Source: Bifidobacterium samirii
GTDB lineage: Bacteria; Actinomycetota; Actinomycetes; Actinomycetales; Bifidobacteriaceae
Reading direction: 5' to 3'
Length of the DNA stretch: 64,000 nt
Assembly: GCF_003952945.1 (NCBI RefSeq)
Contig: NZ_QXGK01000006.1
Coordinates: 1 to 64,000 of the forward strand
A model generated the notes under the pieces. It was not told where the DNA came from, did not search any database, and saw only the letters and a program-made list of their open reading frames with translations. The position numbers and the translations under genes are program-made. Shown here piece after piece: positions 34,555-43,137 of the stretch. How positions within the stretch are numbered: position 1 is the stretch's first letter; every line of letters starts with the position of its first letter.

Positions 34555-35703
34555 TCAGTCGCGCGGCGTGAATCCGGCGGCCGCGACGCGAGCGCGGATG
34601 TCGGCGGCGATGGACCGGCAGCGGGCGCGGGGAATCCCCGCCCGCATGCCGATGCCGGCCATGTCGTCGATGGTGATGCCACGTCCCTTGCCGCCGACCG
34701 ACGTGGTGTGCTCGCCGTTGATGCCGGGGTTCTCGGTCAGATCGTAGGCGGGGGAGAGACGCCATCCGCCGCGCGCCCGATCGTACAGGTAGGAGAAGTT
34801 CTTGCCATGGTCGTCACGGTTGCCGATGAACACGTTGAAGCACATCAGTCGGTACAGACGCTCGCATTCCTCGGCGCTGTCGGTGATGCGCATGGTCAGG
34901 CGCATGAGCAGCCCGTAATCCAGATTGGCGATGCGATGCGACGTCTCCAAAAGCCCGCTTGCCGAGACCATGTGGATTCTTGCGACTCCGCCGTCCGGGC
35001 GAATCGTGCGATCGAACCGTCTGACGCCGAAATAGCCTTCGCAACGGTGTGAGGGGAACAGTCGCGTCTCGGGCATCTCGATGCCGCATTCCCGTGCGAG
35101 TGCGGAGATGTCGTATTCCTCTCGGCCTATGGCGGGGGAGTCCATGGAGGATGGGAATTTGATGATCCAATCCTCCCCGTCGATGGTGGTGAGGATCTTC
35201 GGGCGTGCGCCGCCGGACGAGCCGCCGAGCGCGAACAGGCGGTCGAGATCTTCGGAGAAATCGGTGTTCAGCAGTCGCAGGCATTCCTGTGCGAGCGAGT
35301 CGAAATCGGACGGGTCATCTGGTTCATCGTCGACCGTGGTGGCCGGCTCGTATTCCAACGCCCCCATGCCGCTTGCGCCCACAATCGACAGACGTGGCAG
35401 CAGGCCGACCGTATACGGGTCGATGCCGTGACGGCGCAGCATCCGGTCGGTGAGCAGCCGGCCCCACCCGTCGGGCATGCTGTCGTCGAACACGCCGAAC
35501 ATGCCGTTGAGCGGCTCCCGCTTCGCGATGAAGACGCCTTCCCTTAACGGCAGGCTCAGGGGACTGATGGAGAAGCCGTCGCTCAGCCAGGATGGTTCGT
35601 ATGCGAACGCCAGCGTGCGGTTCGGCGACATGGTGAGCCAGCCGACGGTTTCGCCGTCGATGATGACGCGGACACGGTCGGTGCCCGGAAGCGGGGTGGT
35701 CAT
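34555..35703 (-). CDS. hipA: HipA-type toxin kinase
   Basis: A 382-residue HipA-family Ser/Thr kinase. The N-terminal HipA_N region includes SPLSLPLREGVF and FGVFDDSMPDGWGRLLTDRML. The nucleotide-binding region has FALGGSSGGARPKILTTIDGEDWIIKFPS, and the catalytic loop is IGNRDDHGKNFSYLYD followed by SPAYDLTENPG. In E. coli HipA phosphorylates glutamyl-tRNA synthetase, stopping translation and promoting persistence; here the target is inferred. The start ATG overlaps the antitoxin stop by four bases (ATGA), so the two are translated together. Length is a little under the usual 430. Confidence 0.9.
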   Translation of the reverse strand: MTTPLPGTDRVRVIIDGETVGWLTMSPNRTLAFAYEPSWLSDGFSISPLSLPLREGVFIAKREPLNGMFGVFDDSMPDGWGRLLTDRMLRRHGIDPYTVGLLPRLSIVGASGMGALEYEPATTVDDEPDDPSDFDSLAQECLRLLNTDFSEDLDRLFALGGSSGGARPKILTTIDGEDWIIKFPSSMDSPAIGREEYDISALARECGIEMPETRLFPSHRCEGYFGVRRFDRTIRPDGGVARIHMVSASGLLETSHRIANLDYGLLMRLTMRITDSAEECERLYRLMCFNVFIGNRDDHGKNFSYLYDRARGGWRLSPAYDLTENPGINGEHTTSVGGKGRGITIDDMAGIGMRAGIPRARCRSIAADIRARVAAAGFTPRD

Positions 35704-35999
35704 GAACGGCTCCTGTCATGTTTCGCGGCTGCGATGACGTCGTCGATGCTGCCGTAATGGGGTTGTGCGAACAATGCGTCGAAGTCCTGTTCGCAATCCA
35801 AGGCGAACGCGATGCGTACCAGTGCGCTGAGGGAGATCTCGTGGATCTGTTCGAAGCGGCGAATCGAACCGAGGCTTACGCCGGAGCGTTCCGCCAGGGC
35901 CGGCTGGCTCAGTCCGCGCTCCTTGCGCCGGGCGGTCATACGCTGCGCTATGGCGGCGGTCACATCGCCGGGCATGGGGGCGTCAAGCAAATCAAACAT
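35700..35999 (-). CDS. hipB: HipB-type antitoxin (XRE helix-turn-helix)
   Basis: A 99-residue DNA-binding antitoxin. The helix-turn-helix lies at about 15-70 (AQRMTARRKERGLSQPALAERSGVSLGSIRRFEQIHEISLSALVRIAFAL), with a C-terminal tail ending in KHDRSRS. No ribosome site is visible before the ATG at 35999; the palindrome CTAATATATTAG begins two bases upstream, so the transcript may be leaderless. HipB normally binds HipA and represses the operon through palindromes before it, which fits the two sites at 36001-36052. Confidence 0.88.
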   Translation of the reverse strand: MFDLLDAPMPGDVTAAIAQRMTARRKERGLSQPALAERSGVSLGSIRRFEQIHEISLSALVRIAFALDCEQDFDALFAQPHYGSIDDVIAAAKHDRSRS

Positions 36000-36000
36000 A

Positions 36001-36052
36001 CTAATATATTAGCAATTTCTATCCAAATGGGTATTAATTACTAATATATTAG
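36001..36052. promoter_or_regulatory. Twin operator palindromes before hipBA
   Basis: Two perfect copies of CTAATATATTAG at 36001-36012 and 36041-36052, centres 40 bp apart (close to four helical turns), in an AT-rich island. This spacing lets two dimers bind the same DNA face. Confidence 0.82.
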
Positions 36053-36093
36053 TACATGATGGAGTGTGTTTTCATGTTCCATGAATCGCAATG

Positions 36094-36123
36094 TTGACTT
36101 CGAGTGCTTGAAGTGCGTAGCGT
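36094..36123 (+). promoter_or_regulatory. MerR-type promoter of the second cupin gene
   Basis: TTGACT (36094-36099), an 18-bp spacer, then TAGCGT (36118-36123). The spacer holds ACTTCGAGTGCTTGAAGT (36097-36114), a near-perfect dyad. It matches the promoters at 3875 and 5466 although 32 kb away. Confidence 0.75.
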
Positions 36124-36219
36124 CGATGGGGATGCGGCCGGCGACGTGTCGGCGTCGACGCGGCTGGCCGTAGTGAAGGCAACGAAACGGTGAAAACCAG
36201 CATCGAAAGGACGGATGAC

Positions 36220-36618
36220 ATGGACAATCCGAGCATGTTCCCCATGGGCGCGCCGAACGACGCGTACGCGCAGTACTTCACGGGCCAGAGCCATCTCGCG
36301 CCGCTCGCCGGCGACGGGCAGGTCAACGTCGCCAACGTGACCTTCGAGCCCGGCTGCATCAACCACTGGCACATCCACCACGGCGTCTGCCAGATCCTGC
36401 TGGGCGTCGGCGGCCGAGGCTACTACCAGATCGAAGGCCAGGAGCCGGTCGAGCTCAAGCCCGGCGACGTGGCCTACATCCCGCCGGAGACCAAGCACTG
36501 GCACGGCGCCGCCCCCACTGAGGCGTTCGCGCACGTCGCCGTCATGCCCGTCGTCGAAGGCGCCAGCAACGAATGGCTCGAACCCGTCGACGACGACGCA
36601 TACCGCGCGCTCAAGTAG
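36220..36618 (+). CDS. Cupin-domain protein with intact metal site
   Basis: A 132-residue bacterial cupin. Metal ligands are visible in WHIHHGVCQILLGVGGRGYYQIEG (two His, Gln) and in PPETKHWHG (His). The family includes manganese-dependent hydroxynitrile-lyase-like and carboxymuconolactone-associated cupins; enzymatic activity is not established. The ATG at 36220 follows GAAAGGA; an in-frame GTG at 36190 is less likely. The promoter has the MerR-type layout, so it is probably a distant member of the MerR regulon at 3.9 kb, a possible stress or electrophile response. Confidence 0.85.
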   Translation: MDNPSMFPMGAPNDAYAQYFTGQSHLAPLAGDGQVNVANVTFEPGCINHWHIHHGVCQILLGVGGRGYYQIEGQEPVELKPGDVAYIPPETKHWHGAAPTEAFAHVAVMPVVEGASNEWLEPVDDDAYRALK

Positions 36619-36684
36619 GACGCGACACATCGGACAGACGGTGGTCGCACGTCGGCAACGACGTAGGGGCGCCATCGAACATAA

Positions 36685-36721
36685 GGACGGTGCGGACCTT
36701 CATCGAAGGTCCGCACCGTCC
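36685..36721. terminator. Bidirectional terminator hairpin
   Basis: A perfect 17-bp stem (36685-36701 with 36705-36721) and a 3-base loop between the convergent cupin and MFS genes. Confidence 0.85.
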
Positions 36722-36751
36722 TCGCCGCATATCAGCCTCTATCAGTCCGTA

Positions 36752-38029
36752 TCAGCCGTGCCGATGGTGGAACGTGCGCATCATCTCGTACACGATGACG
36801 GCCATCGGCATCGTGACCATCAGCGCCGGAAAGAACCACGCCGCGTCGAGGCGCGCATGCAGCAATCCGCCGATGATCGGCCCCAACGCCATGCCCAGGT
36901 CGAGACCGATATAGTACGTGCCGTTGCCGCGTCCGCCATGACCGGCCCCGGCCAGACGCACGGCGGAGGACTGGCTGACCGAACTCATCACACCATAGGA
37001 GGCAGCCATGAACACGGCGGCCACGGCCATCAGGCCGTCGCCGCGCATGACGGACAACGCGCCAAGCGACAGGATCATGCACGCCGCGCACAACCACAGG
37101 AACCAGCCGAACGGGCGGGCGTCGAACAGGTTGCGCATCACGATGCGCAGCACCAGCAGCGCTGCCGCATACAACGGGAAGAACAGGCCGACATCCACCG
37201 GCAGTCGCCGCGCCTCAACGATGGTGACGATATACGACTGCGTGGCGCAATAGGGGATCGCGAACAGCATGAACACGAGCGCGACGGGCAGCACACGCAC
37301 CGAAATGACACGCTCTAGGAATCCGCGCACGCCCGCACCCGCCCGTTCTGACGGATCCGACGGCACGGACGCCGCCCTCGCCTTCGAGGAGGTCGCACGC
37401 CGGGTGCCGTCGCTGCGAACGCATGCCGTCAGCGCCAGCGCGGCGACCATCTCCGCGACGGCGACCGCGAACACCGCCCGATAGCCGAACGCGGCGCGCA
37501 GACGGATGCCGGCGGCCGGGCCGAGCGCCATGGCCAACGCGTTGACCATGCCGTAGTATCCCATGCCCTTGCCGATATGCGCCAAAGGAATCAGGGACGT
37601 CAGCCATGCGGCGAGACATACGGACAGGCAGGAGAAGCCGACGCCGTTGGCGATGCGCGCGACGAGCAGCGTCACCGGGTTCGACGCGACCATATAGCCG
37701 GCGTTCGCGGCCGCCAGCAGCAGAAGCGCGCCGGCCGAGAAGCGCCGCAGCGGGGCGCGGTCGCTGAACCGTCCCGCCCAGGGGCGGCAGAACAGGGAGA
37801 CGATGTTCATCATGCCGGCGAGAATGCCGGCGAGCTCGCCGCCCGCGCCCAACGTGTGCGCGTAGCCGACGATCAGCGTGGTGCCCATCATCGTTCCGGA
37901 CATGTAGAAGAACCCGGCTCCCATGATGAGCAGGATGGACGAGGTCATGAGCCCGTCGTCCCCGTGCGCCCGCATGTTCTCCGGCCGATGCTTCTTTCCC
38001 TGCTTCCGTTCCCTCGTGATCAACGGCAT
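36752..38029 (-). CDS. MFS transporter
   Basis: A 425-residue major facilitator with 12 predicted helices. The loop 2-3 signature is present as RPWAGRFSDRAPLRRFSAGAL, with VARIANGVGFSCLSVCLAAWLTSL in helix 4. A long hydrophilic loop (about 200-240) divides the two halves. It belongs to the drug/small-metabolite efflux type, with substrate unknown. The start at MPLITRER follows GAAGGGGAT; the open frame upstream is non-coding in character. Likely a single-gene unit. Confidence 0.85.
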   Translation of the reverse strand: MPLITRERKQGKKHRPENMRAHGDDGLMTSSILLIMGAGFFYMSGTMMGTTLIVGYAHTLGAGGELAGILAGMMNIVSLFCRPWAGRFSDRAPLRRFSAGALLLLAAANAGYMVASNPVTLLVARIANGVGFSCLSVCLAAWLTSLIPLAHIGKGMGYYGMVNALAMALGPAAGIRLRAAFGYRAVFAVAVAEMVAALALTACVRSDGTRRATSSKARAASVPSDPSERAGAGVRGFLERVISVRVLPVALVFMLFAIPYCATQSYIVTIVEARRLPVDVGLFFPLYAAALLVLRIVMRNLFDARPFGWFLWLCAACMILSLGALSVMRGDGLMAVAAVFMAASYGVMSSVSQSSAVRLAGAGHGGRGNGTYYIGLDLGMALGPIIGGLLHARLDAAWFFPALMVTMPMAVIVYEMMRTFHHRHG

Positions 38030-38276
38030 GATGGATTCGATCCCCTTCCCGACGTCATCCGTCGTGTCCGGTCGGATGCGCGGCGGGTGATGCCGAATCG
38101 CATTGTAGTCGCCGGCATGACGCAGACGCGGATGAAGGTTCGTCCGGCGGCCGGTCCTGCCGGCGGCGTGGCCATGCGCGGCGGGCATGGCGGGGTATCG
38201 GGGTGGGCTATTGGACGCGGGCGGGCGGCGAACCTATCGTGTAACCGACTGACGAAGGCAATGAAAGGCGGCGATC

Positions 38277-39269
38277 ATGGAATACACCAGGCTCGGCAAC
38301 AGCGACGTGACCGTCTCGCGCATCTGCATGGGATGCATGGGATTCGGCGACGCGCGGCTCGGCCATCATTCGTGGATCCTCGACGAGGAGCGCACCCGCG
38401 ACATCATCCGCTACGGCTACGAGCAGGGCATCACGTTCTACGACACCGCCATCGGCTACGCGGACGGCACCAGCGAAGCGTACGTCGGCCGCGCCCTGCG
38501 CGACATCGCCGGCAGGCGCGACGACTACCAGATCGCCACCAAGTTCCTGCCGCGCACCGACGCCGAACGCGACGCCGGCGTCGACGGCCGCCGCCACGTC
38601 CTCAACAACCTCGATGCGAGCCTTGCCCACCTCGGCATGGACTACGTGGACCTGTACATCTGCCACATGTGGGACTACCACACCGACATGGCCGAGGTCA
38701 TGGAAGGCATGAACGAGGCCGTCGCCTCCGGCAAGGCGCGCGCCATCGGCATCTCCAACTGCCACCCGTACCAGCTCGCCAAGCTCAACGCGCTGGCCGA
38801 AGCGAACGGCTGGGCGAAGATCGTGTCCATCCAAAGTCACTACAACCTCATCGCCCGTGAGGACGAGCGCGAACTGACGCAGATGTGCCGCGAGGACGGC
38901 ATCGCCATGACCCCGTACAGCGCGCTCGCCGCCGGACGGCTCACCCGCCTGCCCGGCTCCGAAGCCACCAAGCGACTCGTCGAGGACCGGGTCGCGCACT
39001 CCAAGTACGACGCGACCGCCGACGCGGACAACGCCGTCATCGCCCGCGTCGCCGAAGTCGCCGAACGCCACGGGGCGTCGATGACCGCTGTGGCGCTCGC
39101 CTGGCTGCTCACCAAGGTCACCGCGCCCGTCGTCGGCATGACCAAGCCGCATCATGTGGACGGCGCGGTCGAGGCGCTCGGGCTGACGCTTAGCGACGAA
39201 GAGATCGCCTACCTGGAGGAGCCGTACGTGCCGCACGCCCTCGTCGGCGTCATGGCGTTCAACCACTGA
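38277..39269 (+). CDS. Aldo/keto reductase
   Basis: A 330-residue NADPH-dependent (beta/alpha)8-barrel. The catalytic tetrad is visible: Asp and Tyr in FYDTAIGYADG, Lys in IATKFLPR and His in LYICHMWDY. The cofactor end IGISNCHPYQLAKLN and a C-terminal SDEEIAYLEEPYVPH match the family. It reduces aldehydes or ketones, and the true substrate is unknown. The start ATG follows GAAAGGCGG. A sharp terminator lies at 39301. It is a single-gene unit, opposite in direction to the MFS gene. Confidence 0.88.
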   Translation: MEYTRLGNSDVTVSRICMGCMGFGDARLGHHSWILDEERTRDIIRYGYEQGITFYDTAIGYADGTSEAYVGRALRDIAGRRDDYQIATKFLPRTDAERDAGVDGRRHVLNNLDASLAHLGMDYVDLYICHMWDYHTDMAEVMEGMNEAVASGKARAIGISNCHPYQLAKLNALAEANGWAKIVSIQSHYNLIAREDERELTQMCREDGIAMTPYSALAAGRLTRLPGSEATKRLVEDRVAHSKYDATADADNAVIARVAEVAERHGASMTAVALAWLLTKVTAPVVGMTKPHHVDGAVEALGLTLSDEEIAYLEEPYVPHALVGVMAFNH

Positions 39270-39300
39270 CGGATGCGATGGTTGCCGACCTCGGACATGA

Positions 39301-39330
39301 TGAAGCCCCCGACGATAGTCGGGGGCTTCA
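39301..39330. terminator. Bidirectional terminator hairpin
   Basis: A perfect 13-bp stem (39301-39313 with 39318-39330) and a 4-base loop between the convergent reductase gene and the small-membrane-protein operon. Confidence 0.85.
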
Positions 39331-39344
39331 TTGCGATGGTGGGT

Positions 39345-39425
39345 CTACTGGCGGAACTTGTTGACGGCGACGCCGATGATGGCGACGATGGCGACGACGA
39401 CTGCGGCGATGATGCCCCTGCTCAT
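39345..39425 (-). CDS. 26-residue single-helix membrane peptide
   Basis: A tiny frame of 26 codons plus stop, reading M-S-R-G then a hydrophobic helix (IIAAVVVAIVAIIGVAV) and a basic tail NKFRQ. The ATG follows GAAAGGAATCC with good spacing, which supports translation. It is the third gene after the two small membrane-related genes upstream on the same strand, 72 bases beyond the second. It ends 14 bases from the terminator. Too short for ordinary gene callers. Role unknown; perhaps a regulator or membrane subunit of the neighbouring proteins. Confidence 0.55.
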   Translation of the reverse strand: MSRGIIAAVVVAIVAIIGVAVNKFRQ

Positions 39426-39497
39426 GATGGATTCCTTTCGGTCGGGATGGGTTGGTGTTGCTGATGTTCGGTGACGTCCGGTGGTGTTCCGTGCCGG

Positions 39498-39827
39498 TCA
39501 GCGACGGCCGTTGCGATGGTGATGATGGTCCTGATGGTTCTGGCGGCGGGCTTGCTCGGCGTTGTCGCGTTCGTCCCGTCGTTGTTGCTCGGCGTCCCGT
39601 CGCGCCCCCTGCTCCTCGGCCAGCCGCCGCTTGGCGTCCTCGACGGTCTCGCCGTCCTCGGTGAGGAATCGTTCGACGAACCCGTCCGAGATGGCGGTGA
39701 AGCCGTCGACCATGCCGTGTTCGATGGCCTGGTATCCGCCGACGACGGTGCGTTCGATGGCGTGATGGGCGCCGACGACCTTCTCTGCGATGCGCTTGTT
39801 GATGCTGACGATCGGTGAAGTCGCCAT
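39498..39827 (-). CDS. Small helical protein with a His-rich tail
   Basis: A 109-residue protein. The first 65 residues contain near-repeats (KVVGAHHAIERTVVGGYQAIEHGMVDGFTAISDGFVERFL) suggestive of amphipathic helices. Then EDGETVEDAKRRLAEEQ and a charged tail rich in Arg, Gln and His (HQDHHHH). Similar small proteins with repeated GYK-IE-type units occur in gut bacteria without assigned function, to my knowledge. The start ATG follows GGAAGGAGC. It lies 27 bases after the four-helix membrane protein gene and forms a small operon with it and the 26-residue peptide. Confidence 0.7.
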   Translation of the reverse strand: MATSPIVSINKRIAEKVVGAHHAIERTVVGGYQAIEHGMVDGFTAISDGFVERFLTEDGETVEDAKRRLAEEQGARRDAEQQRRDERDNAEQARRQNHQDHHHHRNGRR

Positions 39828-39854
39828 GGGATGCTCCTTCCGGATGGGGTCCGG

Positions 39855-40229
39855 TCAGTCCTTGAGGCCCTTGCACAGGGGGATGAGCATGAGCAGCGCC
39901 ACGATGCCGAGCAGTCCGATGACGATGCCGATCACGAGGCTGTGCCACAGCATCGTCAGGCACATGCCGATGCCCAGCAGCAGCGCGCCGAGGATGGCCA
40001 GCAGCGTGACGCCTACCGTCTTCAGGCTCAGCGGCACGAACATGGGCTTGCCTTCCATGCGTCGGCGGACCAGCAGTGCGACGAGCAGCACGAGCGCGCC
40101 GACCACGCCGACGCCGACGCCTTGGTTGAATGCTCCCCATTCGGGGAGCATGCACATGCACATGCCGATGCCGAACAGCATGCCGCCGATGGTGCCCAGG
40201 ATCATGGTGATGAAGTTCTTCTTCGTCAT
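39855..40229 (-). CDS. Four-helix membrane protein
   Basis: A 124-residue integral membrane protein with four predicted helices (about 6-27, 38-55, 72-92 and 95-118), split by a hydrophilic loop RRRMEGKPMFVPLS. Met-Cys repeats (GIGMCMCML and GIGMCLTML) begin each half, suggesting an internal duplication. Family not recognised. The start ATG follows GGAAAGGTCG. It is first of a three-gene operon that is divergent from an OmpR-type two-component operon, so it is a candidate target of that system. Confidence 0.7.
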   Translation of the reverse strand: MTKKNFITMILGTIGGMLFGIGMCMCMLPEWGAFNQGVGVGVVGALVLLVALLVRRRMEGKPMFVPLSLKTVGVTLLAILGALLLGIGMCLTMLWHSLVIGIVIGLLGIVALLMLIPLCKGLKD

Positions 40230-40596
40230 GGTGACGACCTTTCCTTTGCCGTGTGGTGATGGCGGTCGGGAGGTTCCCGCCGTCGATGATCCACAGGCTA
40301 TGGGTCGTGTTCCATGCGATTGCTAATGCAATGTTGACGGTTCATTAAACGTCGGCCGGATCGCATCCCGTCCCGTCGCGGATGGCCGCCAGACCGATTG
40401 CCGGGGTCGGGCGGACGGCCTCGGCGCCGTCCGCCCGCGACGCCGGGAACCCGATCGTTTAATGATTCGTTAACATTCCCCCAATGTCATATTGACGATT
40501 GCCCCTAATGTCATGGACGACATCGAACGCGCGACCGCGGAGCCCTCCACCTGGGCCGGTCGGCGCGGAAGGACCACAGCCATCAGGGAGACTGAC
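40230..40596. other. Divergent promoter region of the two-component operon
   Basis: A 367-bp gap without genes. TTCATTAAACG (40341-40351) and CGTTTAATGA (40456-40465) are inverted copies that flank a 12-bp GC hairpin (40408-40419 with 40426-40437). They may be response-regulator sites for the two divergent operons. Further AT-rich patches near 40467-40500 probably hold the promoter of the plus-strand operon. Confidence 0.5.
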
Positions 40597-41181
40597 ATGG
40601 AACGGCAGACAGCGGGGCCGACGCCGGATTTCGTCGGATACGAATACACGTCCGTGAAGGTGGGCGACGCGCTCCGGTCGATGGTGGCCGACGCCTACCA
40701 CAACTTCGGCTGGACGCCGACCGACGGGTCGAGGCGCGGCGTGCTGGAGTTCAGGCGCGACCGCAACCTGCTCAACCGCGCCGAACTGACCCGTCTGCAG
40801 CGGCAGTTCGACGCGCATCTGCGCGAACTGGAAACGCTGAACCGGGCTCCCGCGCGCAAGTCGTCGATCGTCGGGTGGAGCGTCGGTCTGGCGGGATGCG
40901 TGTTCCTCGGCGGCGCCACGTTCGCCTACCTGGGCGGGCTGATGATGCTGATGGTCATACTGGCGGTCCCCGGATTCCTATGCTGGTTCGGCGCACATCC
41001 GATCGCCAAGTGGGTGCGGCGGATCGTGGCGGAACGCAGCGAACCGGCGATCGACCATCTGTACGACGTGAACTACGACGTATGCCGGCGTGCGAACTCG
41101 CTGCTGCTGCGCGACGGCGGCATCAGCGTCGCCGCGGGCGGAACGTCCGGCCGTGACGCCGGAAACGGGACATCGGAGTAA
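40597..41181 (+). CDS. Membrane protein upstream of the two-component pair
   Basis: A 194-residue protein: an N-terminal soluble segment (about 1-90, FVGYEYTSVKVGDALRSMVADAYHNFGW), two membrane helices (about 94-112 and 115-133) and a soluble tail. I do not recognise the family. The ATG at 40597 follows CAGGGAG. It lies 61 bases before the response-regulator gene in the same direction and is probably the first gene of that operon; it could be an accessory of signal sensing, or simply a target. Confidence 0.68.
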   Translation: MERQTAGPTPDFVGYEYTSVKVGDALRSMVADAYHNFGWTPTDGSRRGVLEFRRDRNLLNRAELTRLQRQFDAHLRELETLNRAPARKSSIVGWSVGLAGCVFLGGATFAYLGGLMMLMVILAVPGFLCWFGAHPIAKWVRRIVAERSEPAIDHLYDVNYDVCRRANSLLLRDGGISVAAGGTSGRDAGNGTSE

Positions 41182-41242
41182 CCTGAAATCGCAACCCCGG
41201 ATGCCATCGGGGAGAACGGCCGAACGGACGGGAGGAGCGGTC

Positions 41243-41917
41243 ATGGCGACCATCGTGGTCGTTGAGGACGAGAAGGAACTCAACGACATCATGTGCATGT
41301 ACCTGCGCGACGCCGGGCATACGGTATTCGGCTGCCTGAACGTGAACGAGGCGTACACGGCCATGCGCGGCAGAATCGTCGATCTGGTGATTTCGGACAT
41401 CATGATGCCGGGGACGGACGGATTCGAGTTCGCCGCACGACTGCGCCAGCTGGACGGGCATCTGCCGATCATCTTCGTGACCGCTCGCGACGACATGGCG
41501 TCGAAACGGCACGGATTCCGCACCGGCGTGGACGACTACATGGTCAAGCCGATCGAACTGGACGAACTGGAGCTGCGCGTCGAAGCGCTGCTGCGGCGCG
41601 CGGGCATCGAGGAGAGTCAGGTGCTCAAGGTCGGCGGACTGGAACTCGACGCGGGGGCCATGTCGGCCCAATGGGACGGCAATCCGGTGGAGCTGACCGT
41701 GCGCGAGTTCAACATCCTGTACAAGATGCTGAGCTACCCGGGACGGGTGTTCTCCCGCGGGCAGCTCATGGACGAGTTCTGGGGGCAGGACGCGGACAAC
41801 AACCTGCGCGTCGCCGACGTGTACATCACGCACCTGCGCCAGAAGTTCGCCGACTGCCCGTATTTCAGCATCCTGACCGTGCGCGGCCTGGGATACAAGG
41901 CGGTGCCGGCCCGGTAG
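41243..41917 (+). CDS. OmpR-family response regulator
   Basis: A 224-residue regulator. Receiver: acidic residues in VVEDEKELN, phospho-acceptor D52 in LVISDIMMPGTDG, threonine in FVTARDD, lysine in YMVKPIELDEL. The DNA-binding winged helix (about 125-222) contains LTVREFNILYKMLSYPGRVFSRGQLMDEFWG and TVRGLGYK. It works with the kinase encoded 38 bases downstream. The start ATG follows GGGAGGAGC. Binding sites probably lie in 40230-40596 (inference). Confidence 0.9.
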   Translation: MATIVVVEDEKELNDIMCMYLRDAGHTVFGCLNVNEAYTAMRGRIVDLVISDIMMPGTDGFEFAARLRQLDGHLPIIFVTARDDMASKRHGFRTGVDDYMVKPIELDELELRVEALLRRAGIEESQVLKVGGLELDAGAMSAQWDGNPVELTVREFNILYKMLSYPGRVFSRGQLMDEFWGQDADNNLRVADVYITHLRQKFADCPYFSILTVRGLGYKAVPAR

Positions 41918-41955
41918 GCGGCGGTGCCGGTGACGAAGAGGACGGGGAGCGCGAT

Positions 41956-43074
41956 ATGCATGATGAGGAGCGTCCGGTGGGGCCGGCGCGGGAGGGCCTC
42001 CGTAACGGCATGATGATGACGTCCGGTCCGCTGTCCGGATGGATCGTGCTGTGGTCGTTCGTCGCGTTCATCGCGGCGGCGGCCGGGCAGATGAGCCTGA
42101 TCATCTGGCTGCCGCGACTGCTGCCCGTATTCGACGAGGTCGGCTATCTGCTCGCGTTCGTCGTCATCGTGTACTGGCTGGCGCTGGCGGTGGCCTTCGC
42201 CTGGTGGACGGGCCGGCAGATCCACGAGCGGGTGGAACGGCCGATGATGCGGATCGGCGAGGCCGCCGGCAGGGTCGCGCAGGGCGACTTCTCCGTCTAC
42301 CTCGCCCCCGACCATCTCGAGGGCGGCCGCGACTGGAACTCGACCGATCAGATGTTCGCCGACTTCAACACGATGGTCGAGGAGCTGGGCGGCATCGAGA
42401 CGATGAAGAACGACTTCGTGTCCAACGTGAGCCATGAGATCAGGAATCCGCTGGCCGTCATCCGGAACTACGCCGCCTTGCTGCGCAACCCCGACATGGA
42501 CGAGAGCCGGCGTACGGAATGCGTCCGGACCATCATCGCCGCCTCCGACCGGCTCAACGCGCTGGTCACGAACATCCTCAAACTCAGCAGGCTCGAAAGC
42601 CAGACCATCGTCTCCCAGGCCGTCGATATGGATGTGGCGCGTCAGCTGGCCGAGGAGATCATCACGCTCGACGACCTGTTCACCCAGAAGGACATCGATC
42701 TGGAGTGCGATCTGGAGGACCGTGCCCTGATCCACGCCGATCCGGACATCACCGCGCTCATCTGGAGCAACATCCTCGGCAACGCGCTCAAATACACCGA
42801 ATCGGGAGGGCACGTGCGCGTCCGCCAGTGGTCGGACGGCGGCATGGTGCTGGTCGAGATCGCCGACGACGGCTGCGGCATGACCGAGGGGGAGGTGGCC
42901 CGCATGTTCGACAAGTTCTACCAGGGCGACACGTCGCACGCCGCGCAGGGCAGCGGGCTCGGCATGGCGATGGTCAGACGCGCCGTGGACCTGAGTCGCG
43001 GCTTCATCGACGTGCGCAGCGCCAAAGGCCAGGGCACCACCGTCACAGTCCGTCTCCCCGCTGCGAGGTCGTGA
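41956..43074 (+). CDS. Sensor histidine kinase (HisKA type)
   Basis: A 372-residue kinase with two membrane helices (about 30-48 and 62-84) bracketing a short outer loop, a HAMP-like segment, then HisKA with H160 in NDFVSNVSHEIRNPLAVIRNY. The ATPase part has N-box ALIWSNILGNALKYTESG, G1 IADDGCGMTEGE and G2 GSGLGMAMVRRAV. The very short outer loop suggests sensing at or in the membrane, as in intramembrane-sensing kinases of cell-envelope stress. The start ATG follows GGGGAGCGCG. No ligand is inferred. Confidence 0.88.
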   Translation: MHDEERPVGPAREGLRNGMMMTSGPLSGWIVLWSFVAFIAAAAGQMSLIIWLPRLLPVFDEVGYLLAFVVIVYWLALAVAFAWWTGRQIHERVERPMMRIGEAAGRVAQGDFSVYLAPDHLEGGRDWNSTDQMFADFNTMVEELGGIETMKNDFVSNVSHEIRNPLAVIRNYAALLRNPDMDESRRTECVRTIIAASDRLNALVTNILKLSRLESQTIVSQAVDMDVARQLAEEIITLDDLFTQKDIDLECDLEDRALIHADPDITALIWSNILGNALKYTESGGHVRVRQWSDGGMVLVEIADDGCGMTEGEVARMFDKFYQGDTSHAAQGSGLGMAMVRRAVDLSRGFIDVRSAKGQGTTVTVRLPAARS

Positions 43075-43137
43075 CGACGGTGCGGCGGGAAGACGGGGAA
43101 GACGATGCGGTGGTGATGTGGTGGTTGGTCGTGCGCT

